NCBI GenBank assembly: GCA_014898425.1
Contig: RCSZ01000020.1
Location: 1-64,000 of the forward strand
Source: Botryotinia globosa
Taxonomy: Eukaryota; Ascomycota; Leotiomycetes; Helotiales; Sclerotiniaceae
Direction of reading: 5' to 3'
Length of the DNA: 64,000 nt
Position numbers and translations under genes: made by a program. The notes under the pieces are model-generated. The model worked only from the letters and a program-made list of their open reading frames with translations. It made no database searches and had not been told where the DNA came from. This document shows positions 1-11,200 of this stretch, one piece after another (positions within the stretch are counted from its first letter, which is position 1; the number at the start of each line of letters is the position of its first letter).

Positions 1-288
1 TTACAGATTCTGCTACTGGACTGCCGCCCGGATCGACAACAATCCCGGGTTTGGCGCTTGGAATTTGGGATAGGTAGGCAGCAAGTCAGCACGCCACATT
101 CTATAGAGGATAAGCCTCAAATACTACTTTATTTGCACTCGGCCTTTGAGGTATTGGGCGAGGGGCAAGGGGAGAGGGGAGTCAGGGGTCTCAAGATGTT
201 GTGGATATGAGATGGTATTTCTTATTGTGTGTCTAGGTAATAGGTATCTATGCTTCTTATTCCTTATTTATGTGATGTGATTTGTTTC

Positions 289-449
289 TATAGATATAGA
301 TATAGATATAGATATAGATATAGATATAGATATAGATATAGATATAGATATAGATATAGATATAGATATAGATACAGATACAGATATAGATACAGATACA
401 GATACAGATACAGATACAGATACAGATACAGATACAGATACAGATATAG
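289..449. repeat. Hexanucleotide microsatellite, TATAGA then TACAGA
   Basis: About 27 copies of a 6-bp unit. The left half (289-372) is pure TATAGA; from 373 the unit is mostly TACAGA with an interspersed TATAGA and a TATAG end. The array is open in several frames and yields Arg-Tyr or Ser-Ile/Val polymers, which I take as artefacts. Confidence 0.97.
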
Positions 450-3096
450 TCATTCTACATCTCTGTCTACGCAATGCATGCATTCCTTCACCATCATCGC
501 AAGCACCATGCATCCACTCGAAAGGGCAGGACCTGAGTGATGAAAAAAGTTAACTTGACCGCTTTTTCTCCACAACCTTCGTGCTACTCCCGCAGCCAAT
601 CAGATGCATGGGGAGAAGATTCTCCTTCCTGTATACGCTGGACGCTTGCAGATGTAGGTGTTCGCTATAAAATGTATGTGCAGAAACCCTAAATATTACT
701 CCTGCTGGTCAGTGGTGAAGTTTGGGGGGAGATGGCCTCGGGCGTGTAGCGTGGAAGACTAATGACGCGCTAGATTGTTCGGGAAGGGGGAATTGGGGTG
801 CGGTGAATTGGATAGAGACTACCTCGAGACTACCTCGAGACTACTTCACACCACGAATTCAAGACAGAACCACGTAGAACCTTCGAACACGATTTAGTTT
901 TGGAACCTTGAGATAGCTTTGCAATTACAGAATGTTGAATGTTTCATCGTGAGAGTCTAGTCAAGCTTGAGATTCATCTTTTTCCGTTTGGTATTGCCTA
1001 CCTAGGTAAGTGTTGGGTAATGCTTGAACTCATTATGTAAGCAATGGTATGCGGGGATCAATGCCAATATCACAAGCGTGACAAGCCAGAGTATTTTTTC
1101 TCTCTCTAGCTTCTTTCACCTCACGTCCATGACTCGCTCATTCATTAATACTACTAGCGGTGGTTGGATTAGCTGCAATGACTGTAATCTTTGTTGTTGA
1201 TTAGAAACGGCCACTATCAGCCATGAAAGAGCCCTGACCCATGCAGGAAATGATTCCGGGGACGGATACGTCGAAGCCGAAAATGAGGCGTTTGGAGGGC
1301 GGGAAGTTGGCGGACGAGATGAATGGGGGCGGGCGAGCGAGCGAGTTACGATGGCGAACTTGATGGGGGTTACAATGAGAATGGGGGAGGGGAGATGGGT
1401 GGGTGCTGGGTAAGCATTATTGATCATTGGTATCATCATAATACAGTTTCTAGGTGTGGCTTATTCAATACATACTGGTAATTTCATGGGAGTGGGGTGG
1501 ATGGTACAATCGAATCGAAATCGTCGACGTGAATAAAGGCCGAACCACTACTCTGGAATCTGGATCGATTAATCAAACCTCTGAGCTAGCTCAGCTAGCA
1601 TACTCACATCTTGCCAATTTCCCAATCTGTGATAGATGTCAATTGCTCTCTCGATTCCGATAACAAATGGAAATCAGACAGGCGCCTCAATCCCAATTGG
1701 GTAATACGCAAATTACGCTTCGTTCAAATTAGTCTTGGCTGATATCCCGGGGATTTTTCTCCTGGTGGCCTGTCTAGCACTTACAGATACGATTGCAGTG
1801 CAGATTTGATCGAGAGTTCTATCTATACACGGCACGGCACGGTAGTTGAGTCGATACCGTACATTGGTTTTGGACTCAAGATGGTCCTGTGCTAACCATC
1901 TCACCCAAGTTCACCCAACCTCTTCTCCCAGGATATTTCGATATCATGCAGGAGGCAGCGCCATTGTGAAAACCTTCCCAGAGCTAGCATCCTAATCTCT
2001 CTGGAGAGCGCATGTTGAGGATCACCAGATCATGCATCCACGCATCACATACGTTTGCCTGCACCAAAGGTGCAATTGTCAATCTAAAGGATGTGCGTTA
2101 TCCTGGTGGTAATCATTACAGCGACACATTATCTCCGAGAGCCCATGAGCCATCACCACAATTTCCTTCGTGTGCCTGCCCCATGTTCATTGTACATACC
2201 AACGCCAATGCCAACGCCGAGTAGTTCTATGAACTTATGAAGATCAACAATACCCTGGACTTTTGCCCTGCCTTTGAATCGACCTAACCCAGTTTCCTTG
2301 CCAGATGCCTGCTATCGTCGCCCCGTTGTTTATTGTCTCTGAAATTCTCCTTTCCTGCCATTCACTCATTTGCTTAGCTACTTCGATGGCATTACCATAG
2401 CGTCCCCATTTTCAATCCCAAAACTCAAATGCCGAAGAGTGGGCGCCCTGCTTATATGAACTTGGGGGGTCTCAGCTTCTTGCCATTTCCCACCTAGTCC
2501 CGTCCCAAATTGTGAATGCATCCTTGCACCCAAGACCACACTTAAGATTTTATGTTTCATGATTTTGCTCTCTAAACCGGCTTTCACAACTCGCAACCAG
2601 CCAAGTGGAGCGCGGGCTTGGGAATTGATTTCATTTTCCCCTTTGTTGCAGAGGGTGCGCAGGAAAGGGGACGTGCGAAAGAGAGAGAGGTTAGCCACGA
2701 GTCGTTTTGTCCTTAGTCGTTTTGACGGCTGAGCGACTCGTGGCTTCAGCCGTGCGGTTGGGTTAGCTCTCCCCATATTTCCGGAAACCTTGTTGAAAGT
2801 TTCCTTTGGGCTCGTGGCAGGGGTGGGGAAAAAGGAAAGAGTAATGTCTCATCTCCTGTTCCTGTTGATGATTACCGCATCGGGAGAGGCACGCGTCGAT
2901 CGGTCTCTTCTGGGAAAGCGGGTGGATTACAGAGGGGATGTCTTTGAGCTTAATGGCTGTTGCACCGAGCATTGTGCCGAAGCGTGTGTGTGTCTTTGGT
3001 ATTGGACTAACAGTGATACAGCCTCGTGACTACGAGACAGATGGTGAGGTTTTGAATGTTGTCATTTACTTTTCATACCAATTTCGTGGTACTGAA

Positions 3097-3136
3097 TTGA
3101 TGTGTACATGCATAGGTTGATGTGTACATGCATATC
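3097..3136. repeat. Two-copy 20-bp direct repeat
   Basis: A unit ttgatgtgtacatgcatagg occurs twice back to back with the last bases diverged. It lies in non-coding sequence; no function is apparent. Confidence 0.85.
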
Positions 3137-5008
3137 CAGTACTCCATATGCATGGTGGGTATTCATTCTCCATACCCATGTGGAGAGCCAGCATATCAAT
3201 TTATTTTTGTTGGAGTCGTGAGTGTAGAGATCTCAAAGAAGTGGGAATACATAAGGGGGAACGACGATGTGTTCCCAGGGCCTATGTGACTGGGTTTCCA
3301 AGCAACTGGAGATTGGCATGCTGTCACCTCGCCGACTACAGGTCACATCAACAGGGGAGATTCCAAATACTCATATTGTGGGCAGTGAGGCTATGCGGAT
3401 GTACATCTTGTGATGACATCTGTGATGGAGCATCTGGATAATTGCTTCACTTTTACAAAAATAAATATTTTTCTTGGCCAGTGCACAAGATTCCAGTAAG
3501 ATTTTCGTACTTGGGAAATTAAATCACATTACATATGATTAGATGATGCTGTTGGATATGTTCGCCATGCTGCAGCGGAGCTAGCCAAACTCTTTTTTTT
3601 ATGTTTTTACGTTGATGGTGGGGATGGATGCGAAGCTTCTCAATTGAGATCTTCGCTGCCAAATGAGGGATGGAAAACTTCTAGAAGGTTTATGGAAGGA
3701 GATGAGCAATTTCCAAGCTGGAGCTTGCAAATGTTCGGTGGGGCAGATGAAATTCATGAAATTCTGCGAAGATCGCACGCGGTATCCCCGACGAGCGATC
3801 GGTACTGCGGAGGTAGAGTTGCCCTTTCTTGTGACGAGAGATCGAGAACGAGCAGGTTTTGGCAGACGGTGACGATATCTTCATTTGTGGTGTCTTGAAT
3901 GTAGGTAGGGTTGGGTTGGATATGACGAGGGATTTTACGTCGCGCGTTATCGGATCAGGTGAGCGTGGGATGGGTATGTGAGAAGGTTTTTGAAGATTGG
4001 TAGTGTGATGGGATGGCAGGTGATGGTCTGTTGCTTGTGCCCCTTTCCCCTTCTCGTTGCGAGCGCTTCTCGGGATGGGTGCTCGGGCACTTCACATCTT
4101 ATTACCTCCTTCACATCATACCATGATCACCTCCGCCAGTTCCATTCTGAGCTCGTTCGCACGATACCTACTGCACGGCGGCCTGACAACCTCTTTTCGC
4201 TCCGCGCATCGTTAGACGAGGTCACGGCTGTATTCTCCATTGTCCGGATTTCCTGCCTGCATTGGGCACGTTTCTCTGCGAGCGCAAATTTCACGATTCG
4301 TATTGATCCCATTGTCGAAATGAGGTAGATACGTTGGGTGAATGGATATCCAAGAAGTACGAGGTGGTATATTTATGTTGCCCAGAGAAGGAAGGAAAGA
4401 AAGAAAGAAAGTAGTACAACGTTTGCATATTTTTCCATGCGATACACTACTCCCCCACGCAAGCATGTTTCTGGAATCATCATGGAAGAAATAAAAGGGG
4501 CCGCGGAGTTCAGAGTACCTCCTCCTGCGTACATCGGAGAATAGGGTATGTCCATTTAGGAGTATCTCCCCTCTGCACTCCTACCATGGTTCTTGGAAAG
4601 ATTCATTCTCCTTGTGTGTTTAATGTGCTTGCTGATTGATCGATAAGTATCCGGGTATTGCTAATCCTATAGCCGATTCTTTCTCCTTATTTCACTTGCT
4701 TGTCTCTTCTCATCTTTTATCTCGCTTCCAAGCTTGTCATGTTGTAGGTAAATTATAAATTATAAAATCTGAAATGTAAAATGTTCCAATGTGATACATC
4801 ATCATATGGTAAGTGAATAAATGGATATCAAATTTTACATACCTAGCTGGGTAGGTAGCCAGGTAGGTATTATAAAGTATTTACTATAGAAATTCATTCA
4901 TTCACCTGAAGGTTGGGAAATGCGAACTCCCTTTCTTTCTTCCTTTCTTCCTCTAGAAACTTCAAGGAATATTACAAGGAATAGTGCGAGATTGTGAATT
5001 GCTTTTTG

Positions 5009-5087
5009 ATGTATAGATGTATAGATGTATAGATGTATAGATGTATAGATGTATAGATGTATAGATGTATAGATGTATAGATGTATA
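5009..5087. repeat. Octanucleotide array (ATGTATAG)n, about 10 copies
   Basis: Near-perfect tandem repeat of an 8-bp unit over 79 bp. Because 8 is not a multiple of 3 it gives a mixed Tyr/Ile/Ser/His polymer in open frames; I do not treat these as genes. Confidence 0.95.
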
Positions 5088-5460
5088 AACAAATATCCTT
5101 AGATTTCGAGATAGATAATAGAGAGTAGAGGGTAGAGGGTAGAAGTTATATGTAAATAGAAATCACATGTACCTATGTAGGTAGACACAGGAATAATCTC
5201 AATCTTTATCTCCTCTCCTCTCCTCTCCACAAATTCATCAGTCCAGCTACCATACAGTATTTTATCATCTTACAATAAAAAATATTGATATACACTGAGT
5301 GACTGAATATTCCGTCCCCATAACTTGAATGAAGCTTCCTGGGAAATATCTCGATGTGGAGTCACTGACTCCCAGTATCTGGATATATTTATATCAAGAA
5401 CTTATTATTCAGTATCTATCTCTAGATGCTGGGACATGCCATTATTTCTTAATTATATAT

Positions 5461-5500
5461 ATATACGCTGCAGATATACGCTGCGCATATACGCTGCGCA
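5461..5500. repeat. 13-bp tandem repeat, three copies
   Basis: The core atatacgctgc recurs at 5461, 5474 and 5487 with variable two-base spacers. Non-coding context. Confidence 0.85.
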
Positions 5501-5980
5501 CGACATGAGCAACGCTCCACAAGAATCCAATCGAATCGAGACAAGCACAGTAGAAAATGCACATATAGAGACGTCACGGCAATCACAGAGTACTAAGTAG
5601 CCAGAATGCTTGCAGAGCAGCGCGTAGAAAATATCCAACCCGCGTAACTTGTGGAGAGAAGAGGAAAATATCACTGTTTGTTTGCTGAATGAATGAGAGG
5701 GATGAGAAGGATGAAGAAATGAAGAAGCGAGAAGATTCATATTCGGCTCATTAGCTACACCGTATACCGTGGTTATCTATTCTATCCCCGAGTTTGTTTT
5801 TGGAAAAGGAGGGAGGGGGGAAGGAGATTGATCTGCTATTTTGCACGTAAGATTACAACTCCTCGAAGTAAGTACAATGCAGTAAACTCTCATGAAAGAA
5901 AACAATTGCTTAGTTCCAATCACTATATCGATACCAATATCCTCGCATTCTATTCCGATAGCAAACCATATGTTTTCAAA

Positions 5981-6008
5981 ATTCATTCATTCATTCATTC
6001 ATTCATTC
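5981..6008. repeat. Tetranucleotide array (ATTC)7
   Basis: Seven perfect copies of ATTC followed by CCG. Non-coding context. Confidence 0.9.
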
Positions 6009-6529
6009 CCGCAGCTTGCTTCTGTTCTGCATGATATGTGCGTGTTTGGTTACTCGTTTATTGCGCTTCGTAGCTCTCATCTTCATATCCTCAACCTCTG
6101 GCTACCTAGGTAGGTAGATATGCTTTCTTCACGCGCATCAGGAGAATTGCATCTATACAGTCAGTAATTTACCTTTAGCAGCTTCTAGATGACTTGGAGT
6201 TGAAGATGTTTCCCACTTTCGTCCCTATTGTTTATTTTCGCTAGCGAAATCTGTTGCTTCTTTAAGTAGGTACTCATGTGTTTGTTCATACTGGATGTTC
6301 TTCAGAGGCAAGGAAGTGTAAATTGATGAGGATCAACTCAGGGCTTGCAGATTCTTTGTATTATTACTATTCATTGTAGAAGCGTTGTTATAAGTACATA
6401 TATGTGTCCCTCCAGCCGCCAAATAGGGCCTGTTCCAGGAAGTTAAAAGTACAGATAATTATCACTATCAAAACAAATCCTATTCCGGAAAAAGAAGCTC
6501 TGCGGGAGTGAGTTACGATTCAAGTTGTG

Positions 6530-7640
6530 TTCGCACTTCCAATAAATATCACTTCTACAGCGACAAATCTGTTTCATAAGCGAGTTGTTTGGAAAAGGCC
6601 ATGGAGTACCTACCCAGCTGTCGCAGTGAATACTCCAATCCTTTTCGCCGATGTCCAATACGAAAGCACGAATGCGAAAAACGCCGTGCAGCAAAACATA
6701 GCGCCTATTCGTTTCAACATGGTATTGATGAGGTATACTGCTAATATCCCAATTAACGAAGTTAGTTCGAGTCATTTAATCACCGAGATTCCAGAAGACG
6801 AACAGTTTGATACGCGGGTATCGAAGAGCAAGGCGCAGATTGGAAATTCAAGAGAAATTTTACATCATTATTGTACCTGTATAGTAGCGTGATTACTGAG
6901 ACTGCGGAATCCTTTGCGACAAAGAATCCCGTCTGGGATATTCTCATTAGCCAGAAACAGTACGTCGAAGTAGCAGTAGAGAGAAGCTCAGCTCGCAAGA
7001 AACTCCTATGGATGTCTAGGAAAAGCGAGATCTAGGTAAGATTGTCTTTTTCTGAGAAAGCATACGGTGCACTAACATATCCGTAGAGAAAGAAGCTGAG
7101 CAGAGTCGACAAGAGCGTCTTGAAAATCATAGCTGCCTGTATGAAGAAAGGGAAAATACGAAGCGTTCCCGCGAGCTAGAAAGTAGACATCTGTCTGCAG
7201 TTGGTCGAGCATGGACTGTGAACGATAATAGAAGAGTTATCATGTCTACTTCGATTTCTGAAGCAAGCGGCGGTGGATGGAAGATTTGTCGATTCAGATG
7301 GATTTATCGACGACTAAAGGTTAGCAGAATTGAGAGAGCCATTGATAAATTTTGGTACAGTGCAAGATGGACTTGACGATGAATCGAAAGATATAACTGG
7401 TTACGTAGCGGGATAGACAGACCACACAGCAATGTCGTTAAAAGTTGACCAAATAAAACGCAATGGTTCTCTACATTGACGGAACAAATGTCTTGATTGA
7501 GTAGCTTTATTAGGCCCATAGAGAGGGTTTCTTTGAATTAAAGAAGCATTCTTGAACGGTCAATGGCGACACGGGTATATCATGGACGGTACAAATTTAT
7601 GGCTTCCGCAGTTTGAAAATTTGGCCATTCATAGTTGATG
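6530..7640 (+). pseudogene. Decayed protein-coding gene of unknown function
   Basis: A canonical intron can be read at 7036-7086 (donor GTAAG, branch ACTAAC, acceptor CCGTAG). The joined frame stays open for about 94 codons and is rich in Glu, Arg and Gln (LEKEAEQSRQERLENHS), as in a coiled coil. Near 7270 the protein-like frame shifts by one base and continues as AVDGRFVDSDGFIDD, stop, RLAELREPLINFGTVQDG, with further stops. The TAA, TAG and TGA codons sit where CAA, CAG or CGA would fit, so C-to-T decay could explain them. Upstream, 6530-6890 and 6895-7032 also look partly coding but in other frames. I do not recognise the family. An alternative is a live gene with more introns than I could find, but the in-frame stops inside protein-like stretches argue against it. 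Confidence 0.4.
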
Positions 7641-8272
7641 CTGCGCCAGAAAAATTATTCGACATGTATTTTACTTAGCCATGGAGTATTACGGAGGTCG
7701 CTCTTCAAATACCCTATCAAAGATAACAAGCAGGCTGCGACGAGACCGACGTAAGGGTATATTTGAGCTGTGTTGGTTTGGGAAGAAGTGATCAAGCAAA
7801 GAGACGTTAAAAAATCGAAGAGGGGAAAGGCTGGAGTGCTTGATGTTGCGGCCGCTAAACTCGCGGGCTGCGAAACATTATGACTGAGAATACAACAAAC
7901 ATATATCAAGAATATATCAAGAATAGAAGTATTCAAACTCTCTTCTACTTGGCTCAAGATTGAGGTCACTTGTTATGATATTACATGGCAGACTAGAGAG
8001 ATACAATAGAACAAGGACATATTGCAATGTTTTGAATCTTTTTCTCTACATTATGCATAGCTGTTTGAATGAAACCATCAACGGAAATACCCACTCATCA
8101 GATCATATCATAACTCTCTTTCCCAACAAATAAAACAATTCTGAACGCCCTTATATATCACATCGCACACCACCATTTTCATCTATAATAAATCGTTTTT
8201 TCTACTTCTGACTCCCCTCATAACCTCCTCTTCTAATCTCCAAATTGACGAGACCTGTCAACCCACCAAATC
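7641..8272. other. Short intergenic stretch before the DOP1 3' end
   Basis: Contains a 104-codon open frame on the minus strand (7655-7969) with hydrophobic stretches but no supporting splice or context signal. The plus strand here may carry the last remnants of the decayed gene to the left. The final 150 bases are pyrimidine-rich and are probably DOP1 3' UTR. Confidence 0.35.
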
Positions 8273-11200
8273 TCACAACGCCTTAACAATACTCCTCTCA
8301 TCAAACAGATCTCTCAACAACCCCTGTCTACAAGCCTCCCAATCTGTCGCACCCATTCCATATGTACTTTCAAATGCAAAAATGCTCAATTGACTAAAGA
8401 ATGGCCTCAGAACCTTTGCGACCAATTCGTCTTTCCTCTCCCAAGTACCTTCATCATTAATTCCAAATCCACCTTTTGTTCTCCCTAATAAAGGCCTCCT
8501 CATAGAATATTTCACCGCCTGGGAGACTGCGACTGAAGATGATTCTAGTAGTGCGGCTGTATTAGTAGTTGTTGCTAGTCCCAATTCCTCACTCAATTCG
8601 TCTACTAAAGAAACAGGTCGGAAAGAAGAGGGACGGTAAACAGCGTCAATGGTGTCGGTTATGAAGAGCCACTCGTGGAGCTGAAAATCATCAGGTGCGA
8701 TGCAAAGTAGAGTGTCTAGTAATTTACACGCTTGTAGGATAGAGTAATTATTATAGGTGTCAGAGGGAGTACTGTGATCAGGTGCCACAACCGATGAGAT
8801 GGCCACGTGAAGCTCTGCATTGATGATAGGCCACAGCGTTGCGAGATGAATGGCCGAGGTCTTAAGAACGAGTGCACGAAGAAGCAGAAAAATATCTGCA
8901 CGAGTGGTAGAAGAGGGAGACGATGTTGTAGTTGCGGAGAGAAGTTCAACAATCTTCTCTTGCATGACAGGAAGGTCAGTCACAAAATTATCATCCATGG
9001 TAGCGAGGACTAGGGTGGCGATGCGACGGAGATTCAGTTGTGACTTTCTGTCTGCCTCAAAGCGCGCCGAAGTTGCTCCAACGCCAAACACGATACCAGC
9101 GGTAGAAGGTGCGACTAATCGCGACAATAACTCCGGCATTCGTTCCTTGTCGCTCAATGCCCACTGCCTGAGCAATGGCAGCCAATCACTTTCAATGAGA
9201 CTGACGTTATTTGCGAAGAAGCGGGAATCGTTGAATGCATCTCCAAGATCTTTTCTCCACGACTTTTGCGTGTTAGGTAACCTGGAGAGCTGATATAGTA
9301 GCTCTAGAGTGCTCTTCGAAACGTTATCTGGAAAGAATCTGGACTTGAAGGTTGGCCCAACGACACTCGATGAGATGACATTTGCTGCACTCAGTATTCG
9401 ATCATTTTCAACAAGTATCTTGGGTAAATTTGGCGCGATAGAGGCTAAAATGTTAACTACGTCGTCGGATCTTGATGAAGGGCGAGATAAAGTTGGCCGC
9501 TGATCAATGTCTGTCAACTTTTCTACACTCTCTGAGAAGCCCATAGGTCTAGTCGTGAACATTGCAGTAAGTAATCGAAGAAAAAGATCCTGAGATATGT
9601 TAGTTTTTACTCTCTTCAATGATAAACTTGTACTCACTCCCAATTCTCTTCGCATCCGACGCTGTTCTCCGAAATTGGTATTGTCGACCTTCACTCCGAG
9701 AATGGCGGCAAACTCCAAAAGACTTGGGAGAGTCTGTCGATGTGGAAATGGATTTGCCAATAGATCCTTGAGAAAGGTCATACAGTCGACCCAAATCTCA
9801 TCCATGGCATCATCCTCTAGTGATCTTGCATAGTCCACTAAGAATGTCACCAAGTCTGTATCGCTTAATGAGGATGTCAAGGTCGACTTCCTTGAAGGAT
9901 CCAGCGCATTGGGATTCGTCCTGCTATATATAGCGTTGAAAATCGCAGGAATGGTATGTTTCGGTCTTGAGCCATCAAGAACATGAAGGAGATTGAAAAT
10001 AGCCAGAGGGCGAGAATCACTACCCTTGGAAGACCTTTGCCCAATTTCAACCAATGTCTCCAAGCATTCTAATGCTTCAGCTGTGAACAGATGCTCAAGC
10101 AGTCTCCGAGCTCGGTTCCGCATGCGCAATGATGTGTAATTGAAGGAGGCAGTAGATTCACTATCCTGAGCTCCATCTTGACCGCCCCATGACCAAATAA
10201 GGAAGCAGATTCGAACAGCATCTTGGAACGAGAGTAGTACAGTTAGCCGGTTGTTCGCAGTTATGCTTCTTGCTTGTGGGGTTTCCGAGTTGAAGACACC
10301 AGAGACCATATTTCCAAAGAATCCTTGTGGTTGATCAGGACTTTTAGTAATGGGTGCTTTTGTTTCATCCTTAAGTAATCGATCGTGCCCTTTAGCAAGT
10401 ACGAACTCGAGGCCATTGAGCAGGGATATCAATGTGGATTCTGGAGCCGTGGATCCTTCAGAAACCGTACCTGAGTCTTTGAATGTGGTTTGGAGATTGG
10501 TAAAAGTTTCTCCAATTTGGGAGCAGAGTGTTTCAACTAATGGTATAAGGATTTGAAAAATTGTCTCAGAGTAAAACGGTAGACATTCTGTCAGAAAGCT
10601 AACCCAACTATCTAGAACTGGTCTACTCGAAGCGGCCTCGAACCCTGCCTGTAAGCACTTTACCAATGACGGTGGCGGAGGAGGTAGGAAAGGTCCTGTG
10701 TGTTCGCTCTGGTCAATTGCAAGCGAAGAAACAGATGCATCGTCATGTTGAGTTATAGAAGTCATAGTGGAGCGCTTTTTGAGAGTAGGTGATGCCGGCG
10801 GTATATTGACAACGGGTCGAATCTTCAGAGTAGCATAGACCACATCTAAGAGCAGAACCTGAATGAAGGGATCGGTCCCAGTCAACGAGTGGCTTAATCT
10901 CTGAATGAGAACGTGTTCTAACTGAAGCTCCCCCAATGACAAAGAGTATGGACTCAATAGTATTTGGTGTAGAAGAGTTAGAGCAGTGCGATGGAACTGA
11001 TGGATATGTGGCTTTCGTTCCGATTTTTCTGGTTCATACGTCCCCGAAATGGCTTGTAAGCACACATGCAGAAAGAACTCTAGGAGTGTAACTTCATCGT
11101 CTCTACCAGCTGTGATATTATCAGCACAGAACCAATATATGATAACTCAAACTTACTTATCTGGAATAGAGAGCGATGAGATCTGTCAGTAGAAATGCTG

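Larger units (their letters stand above)
1..6500. other. Gene-free left flank with scattered simple repeats
   Basis: I find no reading frame here that combines a plausible start, splice signals and protein-like composition; the longer open frames (for example near 3978-4328 and 2378-2776) look random. The stretch holds several micro- and minisatellites listed separately, a duplicated 11-mer (actacctcgag) near 818-846, purine-rich runs near 4390-4412, and several copies of a CTACCTAGGTAGGT-like intergenic motif (near 1000, 4850 and 6104). It may contain UTRs or promoter of a gene left of the window. Confidence 0.5.

Noticed and set aside
250..540. Open frames of Arg-Tyr or Ser-Ile/Val repeats on both strands
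   Set aside because: They are translations of the hexanucleotide microsatellite; no start context, no non-repeat domain.
7655..7969. 104-codon minus-strand frame with hydrophobic segments
   Set aside because: Overlaps the tail of the decayed plus-strand gene and has no supporting signals.
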